From: Lonicera japonica
Lineage: Eukaryota; Streptophyta; Magnoliopsida; Dipsacales; Caprifoliaceae
Assembly: GCA_021464415.1 (NCBI GenBank)
Contig: JAKCWG010000035.1
Coordinates: forward strand, 116,105-180,104
Reading direction: 5' to 3'
Length of the DNA stretch: 64,000 nt
Part shown: positions 21,423 through 34,330 of the stretch, piece after piece
Layout of the letters: every line of letters begins with the position of its first letter
Position numbering within the stretch: the stretch's first letter is position 1
Notes under the pieces: generated by a model
What the model was told of the DNA's origin: nothing
The model's input: the letters and a program-made list of their open reading frames with translations, nothing else
The model's database searches: none
Position numbers and translations under genes: made by a program

Positions 21423-21430
21423 TATATAAT
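21423..21430 (+). promoter_or_regulatory. TATA-like box of the chromovirus LTR
   Basis: TATATAAT followed by CCACACACCTTCTTCTCC, a pyrimidine-rich leader start. Confidence 0.5.
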
Positions 21431-23087
21431 CCACACACCTTCTTCTCCTCCATTTCGATCAGGGCACGGGGGGGAGAGCTAGAGAGGAGTGAGAAACCAT
21501 GGAAAAGAGTTCTAAATGATAATTTTACTTCCATTTCACACCAACACAAGAATCATCATCTTCATTTTCTTTCTTCTTCAATTTCCTCCAAGTTAGGGCT
21601 CAAAGCTTGAGGGGGGAATCTTGCGCTTCAGTTGGTTAGAGCTTGATCCGCGGCTCAAGTTACGAAGGTTTAACGCTATTGAGGTAGGAACACTAGTATT
21701 AAAACCTATTTTAAGAGTTTAAGCACTCAATCACCCTTTTTATACAAATTTGGGGATTTTCTATATATATATATATATCTATTGCTGCGTATATATGAAG
21801 TTTGGGTCTATAAATTATGATGGAAATGGTTGATTATTACTCATAAATCGTAGTATATCATATTTTCCCATGTATTTATTTCATTTCATTGATTTACGAC
21901 AAACCCTTGTTCCTGGCCTCTAGCGCGCAGGTACTTATTAGTCCGTATGGTAAAATAAATCTTTGATATGCACTTTATCTTACATGATATTCACGAAATG
22001 GACTATAATATGTTTTACATGATGTATATGACCTCATATTTACTATTGGGACATTATCAGTTTTTCTTATACTAAGTAGTCAACACCGTTCGTACCAGAT
22101 GAACATTTGAGATGTTGATTACTGCCTTGGGGGCAAATTCCATCTAGGTGGACCCGGTAGGGGGTCCCTACCTTGGGGGCAAAAGAACCCGAGTTAGATC
22201 GCGATCCGTGTGCACACGATATGAAAATCCTAGATGCGACGTATACATATACTTGACAGATGTGATAGTAGCTCTGGTCGCGGTGTCTTGACATCGCATA
22301 TATAAACTCTGATTTCATTTAGTAGTATATTACATTGTATACAAATATTTATGACCTATGAACGTGGATTTCTCACAAACTCTTTTTGTAAAGGATTATT
22401 CTATATACATGTTTTTCTTACAAAAACCTATAGTTCCTACTGGGCCCGTTTGGCTCACAGTTTTTCCTACACAGGTACATCTCTGGACGGGACGGGACGG
22501 GAAGAGCTGATAAGGGAAAGGTCGACAAATCTTAGTCTCCTCTGATACCATATAGTATGAGAGCCTTTCACCACGGAAAGGCTATGTTACCAAATTTTGT
22601 TGTAACATAACTAGACATGTATTAACGTAGGCATGTCTGTGTAATCTATGTATCAATAGTTATGTAGTTTACTTGAAATTGTGGAGACTTTTCTACTTAT
22701 TACTACTTTGTGACTTTTGTGTATTACCTATGTATGTATTTTGAGGACCATTATTGTTCTTTGATCTTTTTTTCTTCTTGTTAATGTATAGCAAAGTTGG
22801 AGGAACATGTTTATTGTTTAGTGCTATCCTGTTGTGGACAAGTGACTTACATTTTAGTTAACCGGTGCGCAACGGTACAGACTTATTTGTTAGGCACGAG
22901 TTAACAGGAGGGTAAACTACAGTTCTAGCATATTCCCATTTGATGGTGTTGTTTTTGCTTGATCACTGAATATTTTTCTTAGCTCATTAGAATTTCTTGA
23001 TTTAAACTCACTTCCGTCGTCGCGTACGGCTCCGTGACCAACCGTGTTCCAGAGGTTTTTCCTCTCAACGGAACTCGGGCCGTCACA

Positions 23088-23737
23088 TGACATGATCAAA
23101 ACTTATAAGCTTCTCAAGGGGCTATCATCAATCCCTATACCCTGACGAAGATTCCGTCAATAATTGATATTCATCATACATATAGTATCGTCATCCAACT
23201 CACAAAGATTATTGATCCATAAATGAATCTCACTCTTAATGAGTCAAAACAACAAACACTACATATATATATGTCTATTAATTATTTCAAGATTAAGAGC
23301 ATAAGTGATCATAATAACCATAGGATTTTAAATTGTTTTATATAGTCAGTACAAAAACAATTAACCCAAACTGGTCCTATTCAATACACACAAAGTGTAC
23401 TAGCACAACGAGTAAAAATTATACCGTTTTCTATAGTTAAGATAAACTACTAAAACTTGTGCTACAATCCTACCGATGGGTGTCCAATTCCATCTAAGAT
23501 TGTGAACCATTAAACTTGTATTCCATAAGGACCGATGATATGATCTTCTGTGTGTAAACTATATTCTACACACCAAATCATCTACTATATGGAATAAAAG
23601 ACACACATGCACAATATTTAAATAAATAATATAATGCAACCATTGCCCATAAAGATTCTCATTAAAATAGCAAAATCAAGTTTATAACATATCCAAGCCA
23701 ATAAGAAAATTATGGCTTTTAGTATATCACTCTAACA
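23088..23737 (-). repeat. Probable copia-type LTR fragment
   Basis: Non-coding AT-rich block. Its minus strand begins TGTTAGAGTGATATAC, a typical copia LTR start, and contains a region resembling an LTR core (TTTGGTGTGTAGAATATAG). The right edge (23737) abuts AACCT and chromovirus LTR sequence. The left edge abuts the end of the LTR at 23087 without a matching duplication, so the fragment is probably truncated there. Confidence 0.45.
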
Positions 23738-23940
23738 AACCTCACGGGTTTGGTTTTTATTTAAATAAACTCCACATGCCGAGCTTTTGTAAAACATGAC
23801 TTTTAATGGGATCATATTTTATTTGAGAAAAGGTTTTTACATATTGTGGATTTTATATTTTATTCCGCCGTCACGCACAGCATCCGTGATTAACCGGGTC
23901 CCGGAGGTGAAAATCTTAGAACAGGATTCGGGGCGTCACA
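23738..23940 (+). repeat. 3' end of another chromovirus LTR
   Basis: It aligns with the last 200 bp of 23941-27097: shared AAACTCCACATGC, GGATCATATTTTAT, ATCCGTGATTAACCG and a final GATTCGGGGCGTCACA. It ends at 23940 directly against a different internal part of a related LTR. Confidence 0.75.
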
Positions 23941-26900
23941 ATCATCCTCCTAACACCACTATTCATCATCTTCTTCCTCCTTCCTTCTTCCATGGATGCT
24001 TGATCTTGAGTTAGGCTTTGTGATTCGGCATCTACGCAGCATCATCTCGTGGGTTTGGCCTCTCTAAGGTGGGAACACTAGTACTAAACCCTTAATTTCA
24101 AATTATTGTTGTTGTATTAGAGTTTTCTATTCAAATGGGGATTCTTTTTATAAAAACCCTAGGTTTGATACGTACATGTGGGTTGGGTTTGTTTAAGGCT
24201 CAATTGGTGATGCAAATGGGTAGATTATTATCACTTATATAACATGTAATATTACTTATTATCATGCTATCATTCCCACATTGTAGCCAAGAGTATGGAC
24301 TAGGCCTAAGGGGGGATTAGTGCTTGGATTAGAGTTGGTTATGGGTTATAAGAGGTAGTTATGCATAGATATGCCCTTAGTTGCTAGCGTAAAACGTTAT
24401 CATTGCATTTGCACTAAGAACCCATTTTTTAGTTGCATGTATAACCTAAGAATTGGGAGTTTTGGGGATTGTGCATAATAAATGTTGAATTATGGGTTTT
24501 GAATGGTAGAAACACATATGTATGATGTTAATAGTATGCGTACCTAGAGATTCATGTGGAACCTTTCTTGTAGCTAAGCGTATGAATCCAAATTTGGGGA
24601 TTTTTGGTTTTCGACACATAAAGTGATCGATTAAGGGTTATAGATGATATATACATAGAGATGTTGTTAGTTGAGGACATTGAGTATTTCCCTGGAGATT
24701 TGCATCGAAACCCCTTAGAAGAGAACCATATGTGATGACTTTCGAGTTTAGAATTTTATGTAGAAGATAGTAAAGATTGGTGATGATAATACAACCTCAA
24801 TATACCCTTCCCTTCCTTGGATTGGTTGGTTAAAGATAGTCGTGGCACTAAGTATACGTAGTTGAACTTGCCATGGATATACTTCTATGTTATATAAATT
24901 AAAGGGGCATCTATACACCGATTGAACTAGAAGTAAATAACCAATAATTGGCTTGATAGAATGACGTGAGGATCCTAATCTTAGTTTGATACACATAACA
25001 CATAATGATATATAGGACGCAAATAATAAACTAGTTGGCCTTATAATGTGAATAACCACGTGATGGTAACCATATGTGGTATACACATGATGAGACGCTT
25101 GTAGAAATTATTAACGACGATGTTAATGATGATAAATGGATAGTGAGCTGTGATAGATTGTATTTACATATGTGATATGCCATACGTGTGACGTTGATGA
25201 TGATATTTATTGTGAATGGAAATGATATTCCCGGTTATTGCGATCACACATATGGGCTGCATTATTGAACCGGGCACCGGCTAGCTCATGTGTGACTTGA
25301 AGACGGGCCCCCTAATTGCCGCCCATGGGTGAAAGTCCATAAACCGTGCATGGGGAAAAGGAGGTGACTCCACCTGTGGTTGAGTTATCCACAAAGGAGA
25401 TCTCACTCTTTGTATCTTTCCTTCCAACTGGACTATGTGTTCTTGGTTAGACAAGTTTTTCTGGCAAGCGGAGTAGGTCCCGTGTGCCACTTCTATCTAA
25501 TTAGTAAGTTTCCTGGATAGTAGTTGGACTACTAATGGACACCACCCTGCTAGGGGGTCTCTGAGTGTAGTTCTTTCCAGAGCGTCGATGTGGCTTGTAT
25601 GAGGTGTTCTCCTCTTTAACTATTCGGAGTGTCATTCCCTGGAAATGTCTTGAGGGTTATCTCCGAATGGCTTACTTGGAGAACCAAGTCCCTGAGCCAC
25701 TCCCCACTTGGATGAGACATGGACAAGAGCCTCAGAGCCTTCGGGATCTGTTGTTCTGGGCCTAGACGACTGCGGGGTGAAACTGAGGCATTATGCAAGA
25801 GATATGATACGGATCGATGTGATGTGTTTGGATATTATTATTATTGTTATTGTTGTTTATGTATATAATGCCTCGGATGTGATGGGAATCATGTTATTTG
25901 ATTTCAAACACGATTGGACGGATCGTAATACATATAGGAAAGCAATGGCCACTCATAATGTACGAAGGCATAAAGTGGAAAGTTATAATGACTATTGGCC
26001 CTTAGACAAGAGATACGAGCGTGAGAATACTCGTCGATAATTTAGAGAGTTGCCTTGATCATAATGAACATAAATTACTAATAATGAGAGTGATAATTAT
26101 AGCTAATGGATAGCTTAGTGGGAGACACTGTAGCATAATGACTTGAAAGGACGGTAGAAGGTAAAGCCTATCAGTCAGCTAAGCATGGACATTCATAATG
26201 AACTAATCTCAAAGAGAAAATGATAAATGCTTGGCTATTAATAAACAACTTCGGGTATACGGGCGGGATAGCGTGAGGTTGGTTTAGCATACTTTAGAAC
26301 CCTTTCGCCATAGCATGGCGAACCATAGGAAGCTACTATTTGTGAAGAGACGATTTCATACCAACGCTCCACTAGTAACTTTGGAATGTGTAGAGATCCA
26401 TTCCATGGAAAGTCTAGGGACGAGATCGGTCGATTGGGTAGTTGGCTTCCGGTGGCTAGGATAGGAGTCCTAGTGGGGTTCGGCATGCACGTGTGTGTGG
26501 GTTGCATTACATAAGCATTATTTTTAAACCATTGTAACAAAATAAAACACTTATTTTCTATTAAAACCTATATAGTTTCCCATTGAGCCCGGATTTGGCT
26601 CATTCCCTTTTCTAACCAGTTTTGCAGGGCACAGCTTCTTGGGTGGCGCATGTGGGGATACGACTATATATAGCCTCTGATGTCTATTAACCATTGTAAT
26701 CCTTCAACCAAGGATTAAGTTATATGTATAATCTTTTGATTTCTAAATTCATTGTAAATGAGCCTTGTATAAGCATTTAACATTAGTTTTGGGTATGTAA
26801 ACCATGTACTGTATAGAGTTGCCAAAGTGGTTTTTGGATGTGAAGTGGTATTCAATGTATTGGTTGTGATTTCCACTTGTACGGAAATGGTTTTGATTTT

Positions 26901-27097
26901 TACAGGGCGGTTTTCTATCTGAACAAACTCCACATGCTGAATATTTTTGAAAAAAGGATTTTCTATGGATCATATTTTATTAAGAAAAGTTTTTAAAACT
27001 TGTGTTTTTATTATTTTAAACCTGCCGTTGCGCACGGTATCCGTGATTAACCGGTTCTCGGAGGTAAAAATCTCAAAACGGAATTCGGGGCATCACA
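23941..27097 (+). repeat. Chromovirus LTR, 5'-truncated
   Basis: About 3.2 kb of non-coding sequence ending GGAATTCGGGGCATCACA, right against the pararetrovirus. The start corresponds to the leader segment found at about 21550 in the LTR at 20886-23087 (ATCATCTTCTTCC, then GGTGGGAACACTAGTACTAAA). The TGTAACACC end and the promoter are missing. The short frames within it have no family resemblance. Confidence 0.7.
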
Positions 27098-27101
27098 GCC
27101 T

Positions 27102-28427
27102 ATGGCGAATCCGTTTGATGTTTTCTCAAAACCCTCCAAATCTTCTTTTACAAAACATATCAGACAACTTATAGGCTCAACGTCATCCAAGCTCCAAGTG
27201 AGAGAATATGTTCAGGCCTTTAAGTTCGATGATCTGATTGCTCCTTCTGGATCTAAGGAGCACTTCTTTCAGATCCCGTTACTAGAAGATCTTGCACGTA
27301 TAGCAGCCGCTCAGGGGTATACTCACCTTCATTTTAGTGTAATACGGCTTGCCATAACGTTTCATGGAAGAAAATGAATTTCAGCAGACTCGCGAATTAC
27401 GTTACTTGATAGCAGGTGTAAGGATTACCAACAAGCTTGTCTTGGAACTGTCCAAACAACTCTTAATGCCGGTACAGTGTTTGTTACCCTGTATCCAAAC
27501 TTTAACCTTCCTTTATCCGACCCTTTCCTTCTTGAAACCCTCAAAATTCAGGTTCAGATCACTGGAGCCCCAATGGTTGAAGGTACGTCTACCGCCACTA
27601 TCCATCACCAGTTGGTTTACAGTGTGCAGAATCATGCTCTAGATCTCTGCATCCCATATTTTGACTCTGCAGATGCCTTAATAGTCAAAGTTGACTCCAA
27701 CCAAGCCCCTCACATTAGCTACATCCCACAACAGTTACCTAAGGATGAACTCCTTAAACTCTTACCTGAATCCTAGATCACCTCATACAAAACCCCCTAT
27801 GAGCAGGCCCATCCGGTCATTGTCCACACCACCGAACCCACCTTCACCAGAAAAATGGACAAGTCCGTTGAAGTCCGTTTTAACATATCTGCCTCTTCTG
27901 CCCCGTTTTTGACAAAAATCAATATGGTAGAACTTTTGGCCCCACTTCCTTTAGATCCAGGACTTGAGCAAGAACCGATGCCAATACTCTTTTTCACAAA
28001 AGATAGATCTCCATGTTATAAAGGAAAAGATGATTCTAGTTATATATGGTACGATACTTGTTACTGTGATGCTTGTCAAGATGCTTATGATGATAATTTT
28101 TGGGGAGATTCCAAGAAGAAGAAGAAGAAGAAGAAGAACAATAAGAAACTGTCACAAGATATCCTTCGTGAAAGGTTTAAAGCAAAGGATCCTGCGGTTG
28201 GTCTCTTAGGAGAACCATCGGGCAAGTTTGATTACTATGTACTGTATGGGACCAGTTCGTATCAGCGCTCACCAGAAACATGCACATGTTCTCCTCCTTC
28301 TCCTCCTAAATCACCGTCACCTCCAAAATCACAGCCTCTAACCTCTCATGACCAAAAATCCACCGAAAGCAACTCAAAGAAACCTTCAGTCCTTAATGCC
28401 CTACCTTATTTATATGTTCAGTCCTGA
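27102..28427 (+). pseudogene. Pararetrovirus movement protein and polyprotein N-terminus
   Basis: One reading frame runs from the ATG at 27102 to a TGA at 28425-28427 (442 codons), interrupted by two in-frame stops: TGA at 27375-27377 and TAG at 27774-27776. The first two-thirds is a 30K-type movement protein. Recognisable parts are FDDLIAPSG near the start, ITFHGRK just before the first stop, and GAPMVEG and HHQLVY in the second part. The family protein lines plasmodesmata for cell-to-cell movement. After the second stop there is a Cys-containing patch (YDTCYCDACQDAY), a long Lys run at about 28115-28145 and a Pro/Ser-rich linker. The frame is lost near 28420, where the next part reads in another frame. 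Confidence 0.85.
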
Positions 28428-28702
28428 ATCTCCAGATTGTTCAGCCCAATTTTCGAAAGCTGAAGATTATGAAGATATGAACAAGAGAATAAATCATATG
28501 TGGAAAATCAGGAACCCCTTTATCCACAGATGCCCAAGGTAATGAAAAGAAGGTTATAACAGCAGAAGCAGCACTGAATTGGCAAGCCAAAAATGCAGTT
28601 GTTCAGAACAAAGTTTTAACTGAAATTGCCTCATCTCATAGAAGAATTAAATCAAAGCTTACCTCCTTTCGAGACATGGATTCTGCAATCTATGACTTGA
28701 AG
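28428..28702 (+). pseudogene. Pararetrovirus polyprotein linker and coiled coil, first half
   Basis: In a frame shifted from the movement protein region, an acidic stretch (SKAEDYEDMNKRINHMW) leads to a stop at 28540-28542. The conserved continuation (EAALNWQAKNAVVQNKVL) is in a further frame and probably forms a helix. It is cut at 28702 by the solo LTR and resumes at 32704. Confidence 0.7.
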
Positions 28703-29307
28703 TGTAACACCCCCGCTTTAATATACAAGACAACGCCCGTAATTAAGACCTGGAGTGTTACTAACCCATCTTAAAATGACTAAAATGGGTATATATGTAA
28801 GTAGATAAAGAAATTCAAATAGTAATATCATGCGTGTTAACAATATTTTCATAATCGTATTGATGATGATAGTATCGTACATAAACATGCATACATGCAT
28901 ACAGCCGTGACACAAAACCAATTAAATAAGTTCAAGCAATATATAACACTTCGGGCTAGCCGGGGCTTCCCAAGATAACATTTACACAACAAATTGATGA
29001 ATCCGTATTAGAGCTCTCTATTTCGATCCTGAACCCGCCGTCTCATTAACATCACACGTCCCCTGTGTACCTGTAATAGTTAGAAAACGGAGTGAACTCA
29101 CAGCTCAGTAGGGGGGCGGGTAAAGGGCATATATTAAAAAAAACAGGTTTATAAATATATCTTTCAAACCACGTGTAATTCATTAATATCAACAAGAACC
29201 ATGTTCATCAATTGACTATGCATGTACGTGCTAATGCAATTTACCTCTCGTGTCAACCGATTACCATACCGTAGAGAGCCTGACTTGTAAGTATATTCCC
29301 ATGCCAC

Positions 29308-29505
29308 CGAGATGTCGAGTCATCAAGCTGATACCCTGGGATCAATTGTCCTGATCCCATATGAATATAGATAGCAACAGTCCCGAGATGTCGAATCATT
29401 AAGCTGATACCCTGGGATCAATTATCCCGATCCCATATGAATATAGATAGCAACAATCCTGGGACCAATCATTCCGATCCCATATAAGCATTGATAACAA
29501 CCAAA
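29308..29505. repeat. 76-bp tandem repeat within the solo LTR
   Basis: Two nearly full units begin CGAGATGTCGA at 29308 and 29384, and a partial third covers the CTGGGAYCAATYRTYCCGATCCCATAT part from about 29458. Confidence 0.85.
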
Positions 29506-30547
29506 CTATAGTGCCTTGCCAATTTGCCTAGGTTCCCGGACTCCACACCGCTGACTTATAGGCGGCCAAACATTGCTCCCCCAGGGGTTTAGGGCTTTTC
29601 AACCCAAGGGCACCGGGCCCTGCCTATTTTTCCCATCCTGGCAAGCACTATGAAAACAGATATTCACATCACCCTTAGTCATCCACGACCAAGTACAATC
29701 ATTTCCAAGAGATCAATCAACCAATCATATCCGATAAGATAATATCAAGATAAAAATGAAGCTTCCATGAATTTTCCATGACATGTAACCTCCAAACATA
29801 TATATATATATATATAAATGAGCTCTCAGCATCATGATAAGAGATAAATGCCCATTCGGTAGGCCATAAGGGAATTCGAGCTTGCTGAAGAATCTTCAAG
29901 ATTGTGGTTGACACAAAAATGATGCACAACATGCATACATGCTCTTTATGACAACTAAAAACAACACATGCCACTTAAACTTAATGTCATGTATCCATGT
30001 TCCTTAGTATATATATAATCCATTTACAAATCCATTTGAATATCGCCAAGCATGTATATCTAAGGAACGTCACTCACAAGTCTATATTACATAAATGTTA
30101 AGTTCAAATGGCATATCTTGTTACAAATCACATGCTCGTGATTTTATGAATCATAAAACATCATCATCCTCATTAAATATCCTCCAATAATAACTTAATT
30201 AAAATTCTTAATCATCAAATATTAACATAGTAACCCAATTCATTAACCAAATGAATTTACTCAAATTATGGAGTGGACTTTGGAATATTTAAGAAAATAT
30301 TCAAGATTCCCGCGTAGGAATCAATACTGCACATCAATCTTGTAAAATTCACCAAAAATTCATTCCTTATCCTTTTTAGGTAATTCCAAAGCCATAAGTT
30401 AGGTATTAAACTATATTTAAAATAAATACTTGATACTTCACTTTTAAATCTTTCTTAATCATAAAACATCATGTTATAAGCCATGCTTTAGATAACTAAG
30501 ACAAATGAAATGAAACCATGATGATATTCATGAAATAAGGCCAAAAT

Positions 30548-31880
30548 TGAAAGAGATATGTCCTAGGACTATTCATAGATTATGATTTGTACTTGGATAT
30601 CTTATGCTTATTGTTATTAATAAAGTTTATTTCATTTTACTTTATGATCTCTAATAAATAATATATATATTAGTACTAGTTCATCAAGTACGTGACTTGA
30701 TTGTGGGATACTAGTAATGTTATAATAATATTATTTTGATGTCCCTAATCATGTGTCAATAATCTGGGATCACATTGATATAATGATTAGAGTATGGGTC
30801 AGCTAATGACTATGTTCCACAAGTCATGGATTTGGAGATATCAAGCTGAACACACTAATACTTGTTAAGGAACAAAGTATTGGACCGACCCGCTTTGGGG
30901 ACACTGCGAGGAGTGTTATATAATGTCATCAGTGATGTTCCCATTAGTGATTTCATATTATCCATAGACCTGAGATCGTCATGCTTACCAACAAAGGGAT
31001 TAGCATGTCATGCATCATCAAACGTTGCTCTTGACCGAGTAATTATAAAGATGATGATCAAGCATACTATAAACTATGTAGAGGTATGTGGTTGATCAAG
31101 ATGGGATTTGTCACTCTCATATAATGAGAGAGATATCTTTGGGCCCCTTGATAAGTATAATTAATATTTGCATGGCCATGCACAAGTGAGGTGTCATTTG
31201 TATAAGATTAATTATACTTAGAGATCAAGAAATAAAGATTGAACTTTACAAGAATGACACTTGCCTAGTCTTGTGTTCAATCTAGATATCGGTTGACAAA
31301 AGGAGTTAATATGTGATATATCAATTTAAGGTTGTATCGTTTTGACCTTTATACCCTTTGGGTAGTAGTAATGTTTTACTAGAGACCGCTTACTATTTGT
31401 ATAATAAAACGGGCTTTTAATTATACTGCCAAAGAGTATAAACCTATAGGGTCGCACACCAAAACGAGTTGGATCAAAAACGAATTGAAAACGGACCAAG
31501 TTGGACTTGGGCCTAATTCGTTTTGTTGCTTAGGGTTTCTCGCTAGGGTTCCCTTTAAAGGGAACCATTGTTCTTCTTGGCCGTCTAAGGAGAGTCGTAG
31601 AGGCAAGAAAACGAAATAGCTGAGAGAACCCTAAAAGGCGCTAGTACACCAAGCAAGGGTCTAATCTCGTTCATGTGTGCATACCGTAGAGGTGTCGTAT
31701 TTTCTACGCTAGGACGACAACAACAGAAGGATCTGATCCATCGTGTTCGTTTCATTAACTCGAAATCTTATACAAGGTATGTCTTCTGTTGATTTTATTG
31801 AACAATATAGATCCTAGGGTTTAATGATTAGCGCAGAAATTTGTGTATGTGATGCATGTTTGCTGCCCTAATTCCCTACA
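30548..31880 (+). mobile_element. Solo LTR of the same copia family as 1145-10209
   Basis: A 1,333-bp plus-strand sequence from TGAAAGAGATATG to TAATTCCCTACA. It aligns along its length with the reverse complement of the LTRs at 1145-3583 and 8918-10209, and keeps the ~40 bp missing from the latter. Flanks are AAAAT (30543-30547) and AAATT (31881-31885), a near-match that may be a mutated duplication. It sits inside the chromovirus solo LTR. Confidence 0.9.
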
Positions 31881-32703
31881 AAATTTTCAAGTTTAAAAGC
31901 ATATAAACCCCTACCTTGATTTATGAGTGAGAAAGAAGAAAGAAATTTGCTGCTTCCAGCCTTCCCCAAAGAACCCTCAAGGTAGAAGATGATGAATAGG
32001 AAGCTAGGAGGTGTTTCGGATGTTTTTCGATGTTTAATCATCCTTCATTCGAAAAACACCTATCTTTCTCTCTCTAGAACTCTCTATAGTTTTAGTGGAA
32101 GTTTCTGGTTCGAAAATGGTTGAAAAATGGCTTAAAACATGCTAAAACCGACTTTAAGTCGGTTGCTATAGTAACTCGCGCAGATTTTTTGGTTCTGGAG
32201 CACTGTTTTTGTTTTGGCCATAACTTTTGATTCGGAACTCCGATTGAGGTGTTCTTTATATGCACGGAAAGGTAATTCAAAGGTCTACAACTTCCTAAGA
32301 TGAAGTTTTCCCAAATTATGGACTCATTTTTCCCAGAAATTCACCGAAGACATCGCTCTGCCAAACGCTATCAAACCACCAGAATTTAGCGACGTGCCTA
32401 CTTCGCGCCCTGTTTTGACCCACGAGGAGTGCGAATTAGCTTTCGGACAAAACACAAAAGTTGTAGAATGATGCAAATACTAGACACATGCGTGTGAGAA
32501 ACTTCAATCGGATAAGTAACGGAGGAATTACGATAGCCCAAAAGTTAGCTCAAATTAACGAATCACAAAGAACCCAAAACTTCCTATTTACCAACCAAAA
32601 TTAATTCGGACGACCCGAATCACTAAAAGATCACTTACATGAGTGTAAAGAAACCTAATACAACATACTTAACATTAATATGAACACGGGGTGTTACATG
32701 AAG

Positions 32704-33166
32704 TGCCGTATTCAATCTCTTCACGAGCAACTTTCTACGGTTAAAGATATGTCATTGGCTAATCAGTTAATTATTGAGAAAGAAAAGGAGAAACAGAATT
32801 TGGAAATACAACTTCGAGCATTGGAAAGAAGCCATGTTCCTCAGCAACCTCCAGTGCCTCCTTTCTAATCAAATCATTCGTATACTCCAGATCCGCCACC
32901 ATTTCGTCCCACTTCCAGTGAACTGTGGCCTAATAGCCCTCCAAAAAGGAGAACCCTTCCACAATGGAACAAACCTCAGCCGCTAGTATCTCACGGTGCC
33001 CCTTTCAAGTCCCGACAACCTCGCCCTCGACCACCATGGGTGTAACATCCCCAGTAACTCAACCATCTGCATACACTAGCCTTGTTGAAAATACAAGCCA
33101 CCAAGCCCACCCAATATCTCCTATAGTACCAAGACTAATCCCACAATTGGAGCGTCATCTACTGCT
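32704..33166 (+). pseudogene. Pararetrovirus coiled coil (second half) and Pro-rich linker
   Basis: Viral sequence resumes after the duplicated TGAAG. A frame to 32868 gives a charged helix with heptad-like spacing (LHEQLSTVKDMSLANQLIIE, then EKEKQNLEIQLRALE) and a stop after PPVPPF. The next ~300 bp is a Pro/Arg-rich linker readable only in fragments. The role is probably capsid assembly or partner binding, which is inference. Confidence 0.7.
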
Positions 33167-34330
33167 ATGGATATGTTTCCAGTAGCCATCCCTAAAAATG
33201 ACCCTAAAAACCACATTGAACCCTTTCTCAAAAATCTCTCAAAGTCCGTCCAAGTGAAAACTTCTCATGTCCAGCAGAACTTCTTATTAGAAGACCCATT
33301 TGTGCGTTTTGAAGAAGTCTATGCAACAAATCCTGTTCCTCCTCCCCAACACCAACAAGCTCAAGAGGAATCTGAATCTGATGATGAACCCCAAGTTGAA
33401 CATCTTGAAGATGAGAACATCAAAATGCGTACCGCAACACCAGAACATCATCATGAAAATCACCAAGTGTTTACCTTCGATGATATTCCTCCAAACAAGT
33501 GGTGTGAAAGAATGGTATTGTTCTATGCCTGGATGGTAGCAGACAGGCAGTATAATGATCAAGCCACAGTTTTTCATAAGCTTATCTCAAGAATGGGAGG
33601 TCGTCTCAAAGATTGGTATAATGCCCTTGGTGAATACAGGCAAATATAGCTCAAACAGGCAACCGCGATTGACAATTTCATCTCATTCCTTTACCCAGAA
33701 TTCGTAGGAAAGCTAGATAAGCATGCAGAATTGGCCCGAGAAGAATTCCTACAGATGAAATGTTTCTCATTCCAGAAGAGAGACTTAGAAAGGCATTATG
33801 ATTGAATGTCGAAAAGGTTCTATGTCATTGGCAGGCTTTCCTCAACTCTTTCCCCGATTTTCTTAATACAAAAGTTCAGAAGATAATGAAGCTTCAAGGT
33901 ATCCAAATCCATAGTACAATAATTGCCAATATGTATGAGTACATGCTTGATGCTCTCAAGCGTCTCTACAACCAGAAGAAGTTCTTTGAAGACGTTGTAA
34001 AAACTGGTAAATTATTGACAACTGCGTGCAATAAAGATTGGCTCAAGAATGCCAAGTCCTATGATTGTACGCCTGGAAAAAAAATGCATCATTACTTGTA
34101 AGAAGTCAAAGAGAAGTAAAGACCAAGATGAATGGAATGATAGTAAATCTGGAAAGAAGAAGTTCCACAAGAAAAAGGCGTGGAAATTTGTTAAGAAGCG
34201 AAAAGGCCGTGGAAAGCATTTAGATAACTGCTTCCTTTGTCGAAAGCCTAGCCATTTTGCTAGGAGCTGCCTGAAAGCCAAGAAGAAGGAACAGTTCATG
34301 CTTGTAACAGTTCATGCCAGATGTCCATGA
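33167..34330 (+). pseudogene. Pararetrovirus capsid region with CCHC knuckle
   Basis: Three frames are needed. 33167-33649 has an acidic segment (EESESDDEPQVEHLED) and the capsid core start (NDQATVFHKLISRMGGRLKD). 33802-34101 continues the helical core (LCHWQAFLNSFPDFLNTK). 34049-34330 gives a Lys-rich stretch and a CX2CX4HX4C knuckle at 34229-34270 (CFLCRKPSHFARSC). Breaks are a TAG at 33647-33649, a stop near 33804 and a frame change near 34060. The family capsid packages viral nucleic acid, the knuckle binding RNA. Confidence 0.85.

Larger units (their letters stand above)
20886..23087 (+). repeat. Chromovirus 3' LTR
   Basis: About 2.2 kb from TGTAACACCC to CGGGCCGTCACA. It aligns in patches with 23738-23940 and 23941-27097, including the GGTGGGAACACTAGT-type block (21684 here) and the CCGTGAYYAACCG end block. 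TATATAAT at 21423-21430 is a likely core promoter. The matching 5' LTR is not in the window. A short (TA)n tract lies near 21763-21778. No coding sequence was seen. Confidence 0.8.
28703..32698 (-). mobile_element. Chromovirus solo LTR inside the pararetrovirus
   Basis: The ends are TGTAACACCCCC and CGGGGTGTTACA, an 11-bp inverted pair, flanked by TGAAG at 28698-28702 and 32699-32703. Viral sequence continues across the site. Without the nested copia LTR it is about 2.66 kb. Orientation is minus: the block corresponding to ACAGGTACA near the 3' end of the LTR at 20886-23087 is at about 29060-29075 on the minus strand, and the promoter-side phrases (AACTTTTGATTCGGAACTCCG) are near 32220. No internal genes remain. 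Confidence 0.9.

Noticed and set aside
24748..26540. Several frames of 60-112 codons in the chromovirus LTR
   Set aside because: They occur in both orientations, lack conserved motifs and lie in LTR sequence that has non-coding relatives.
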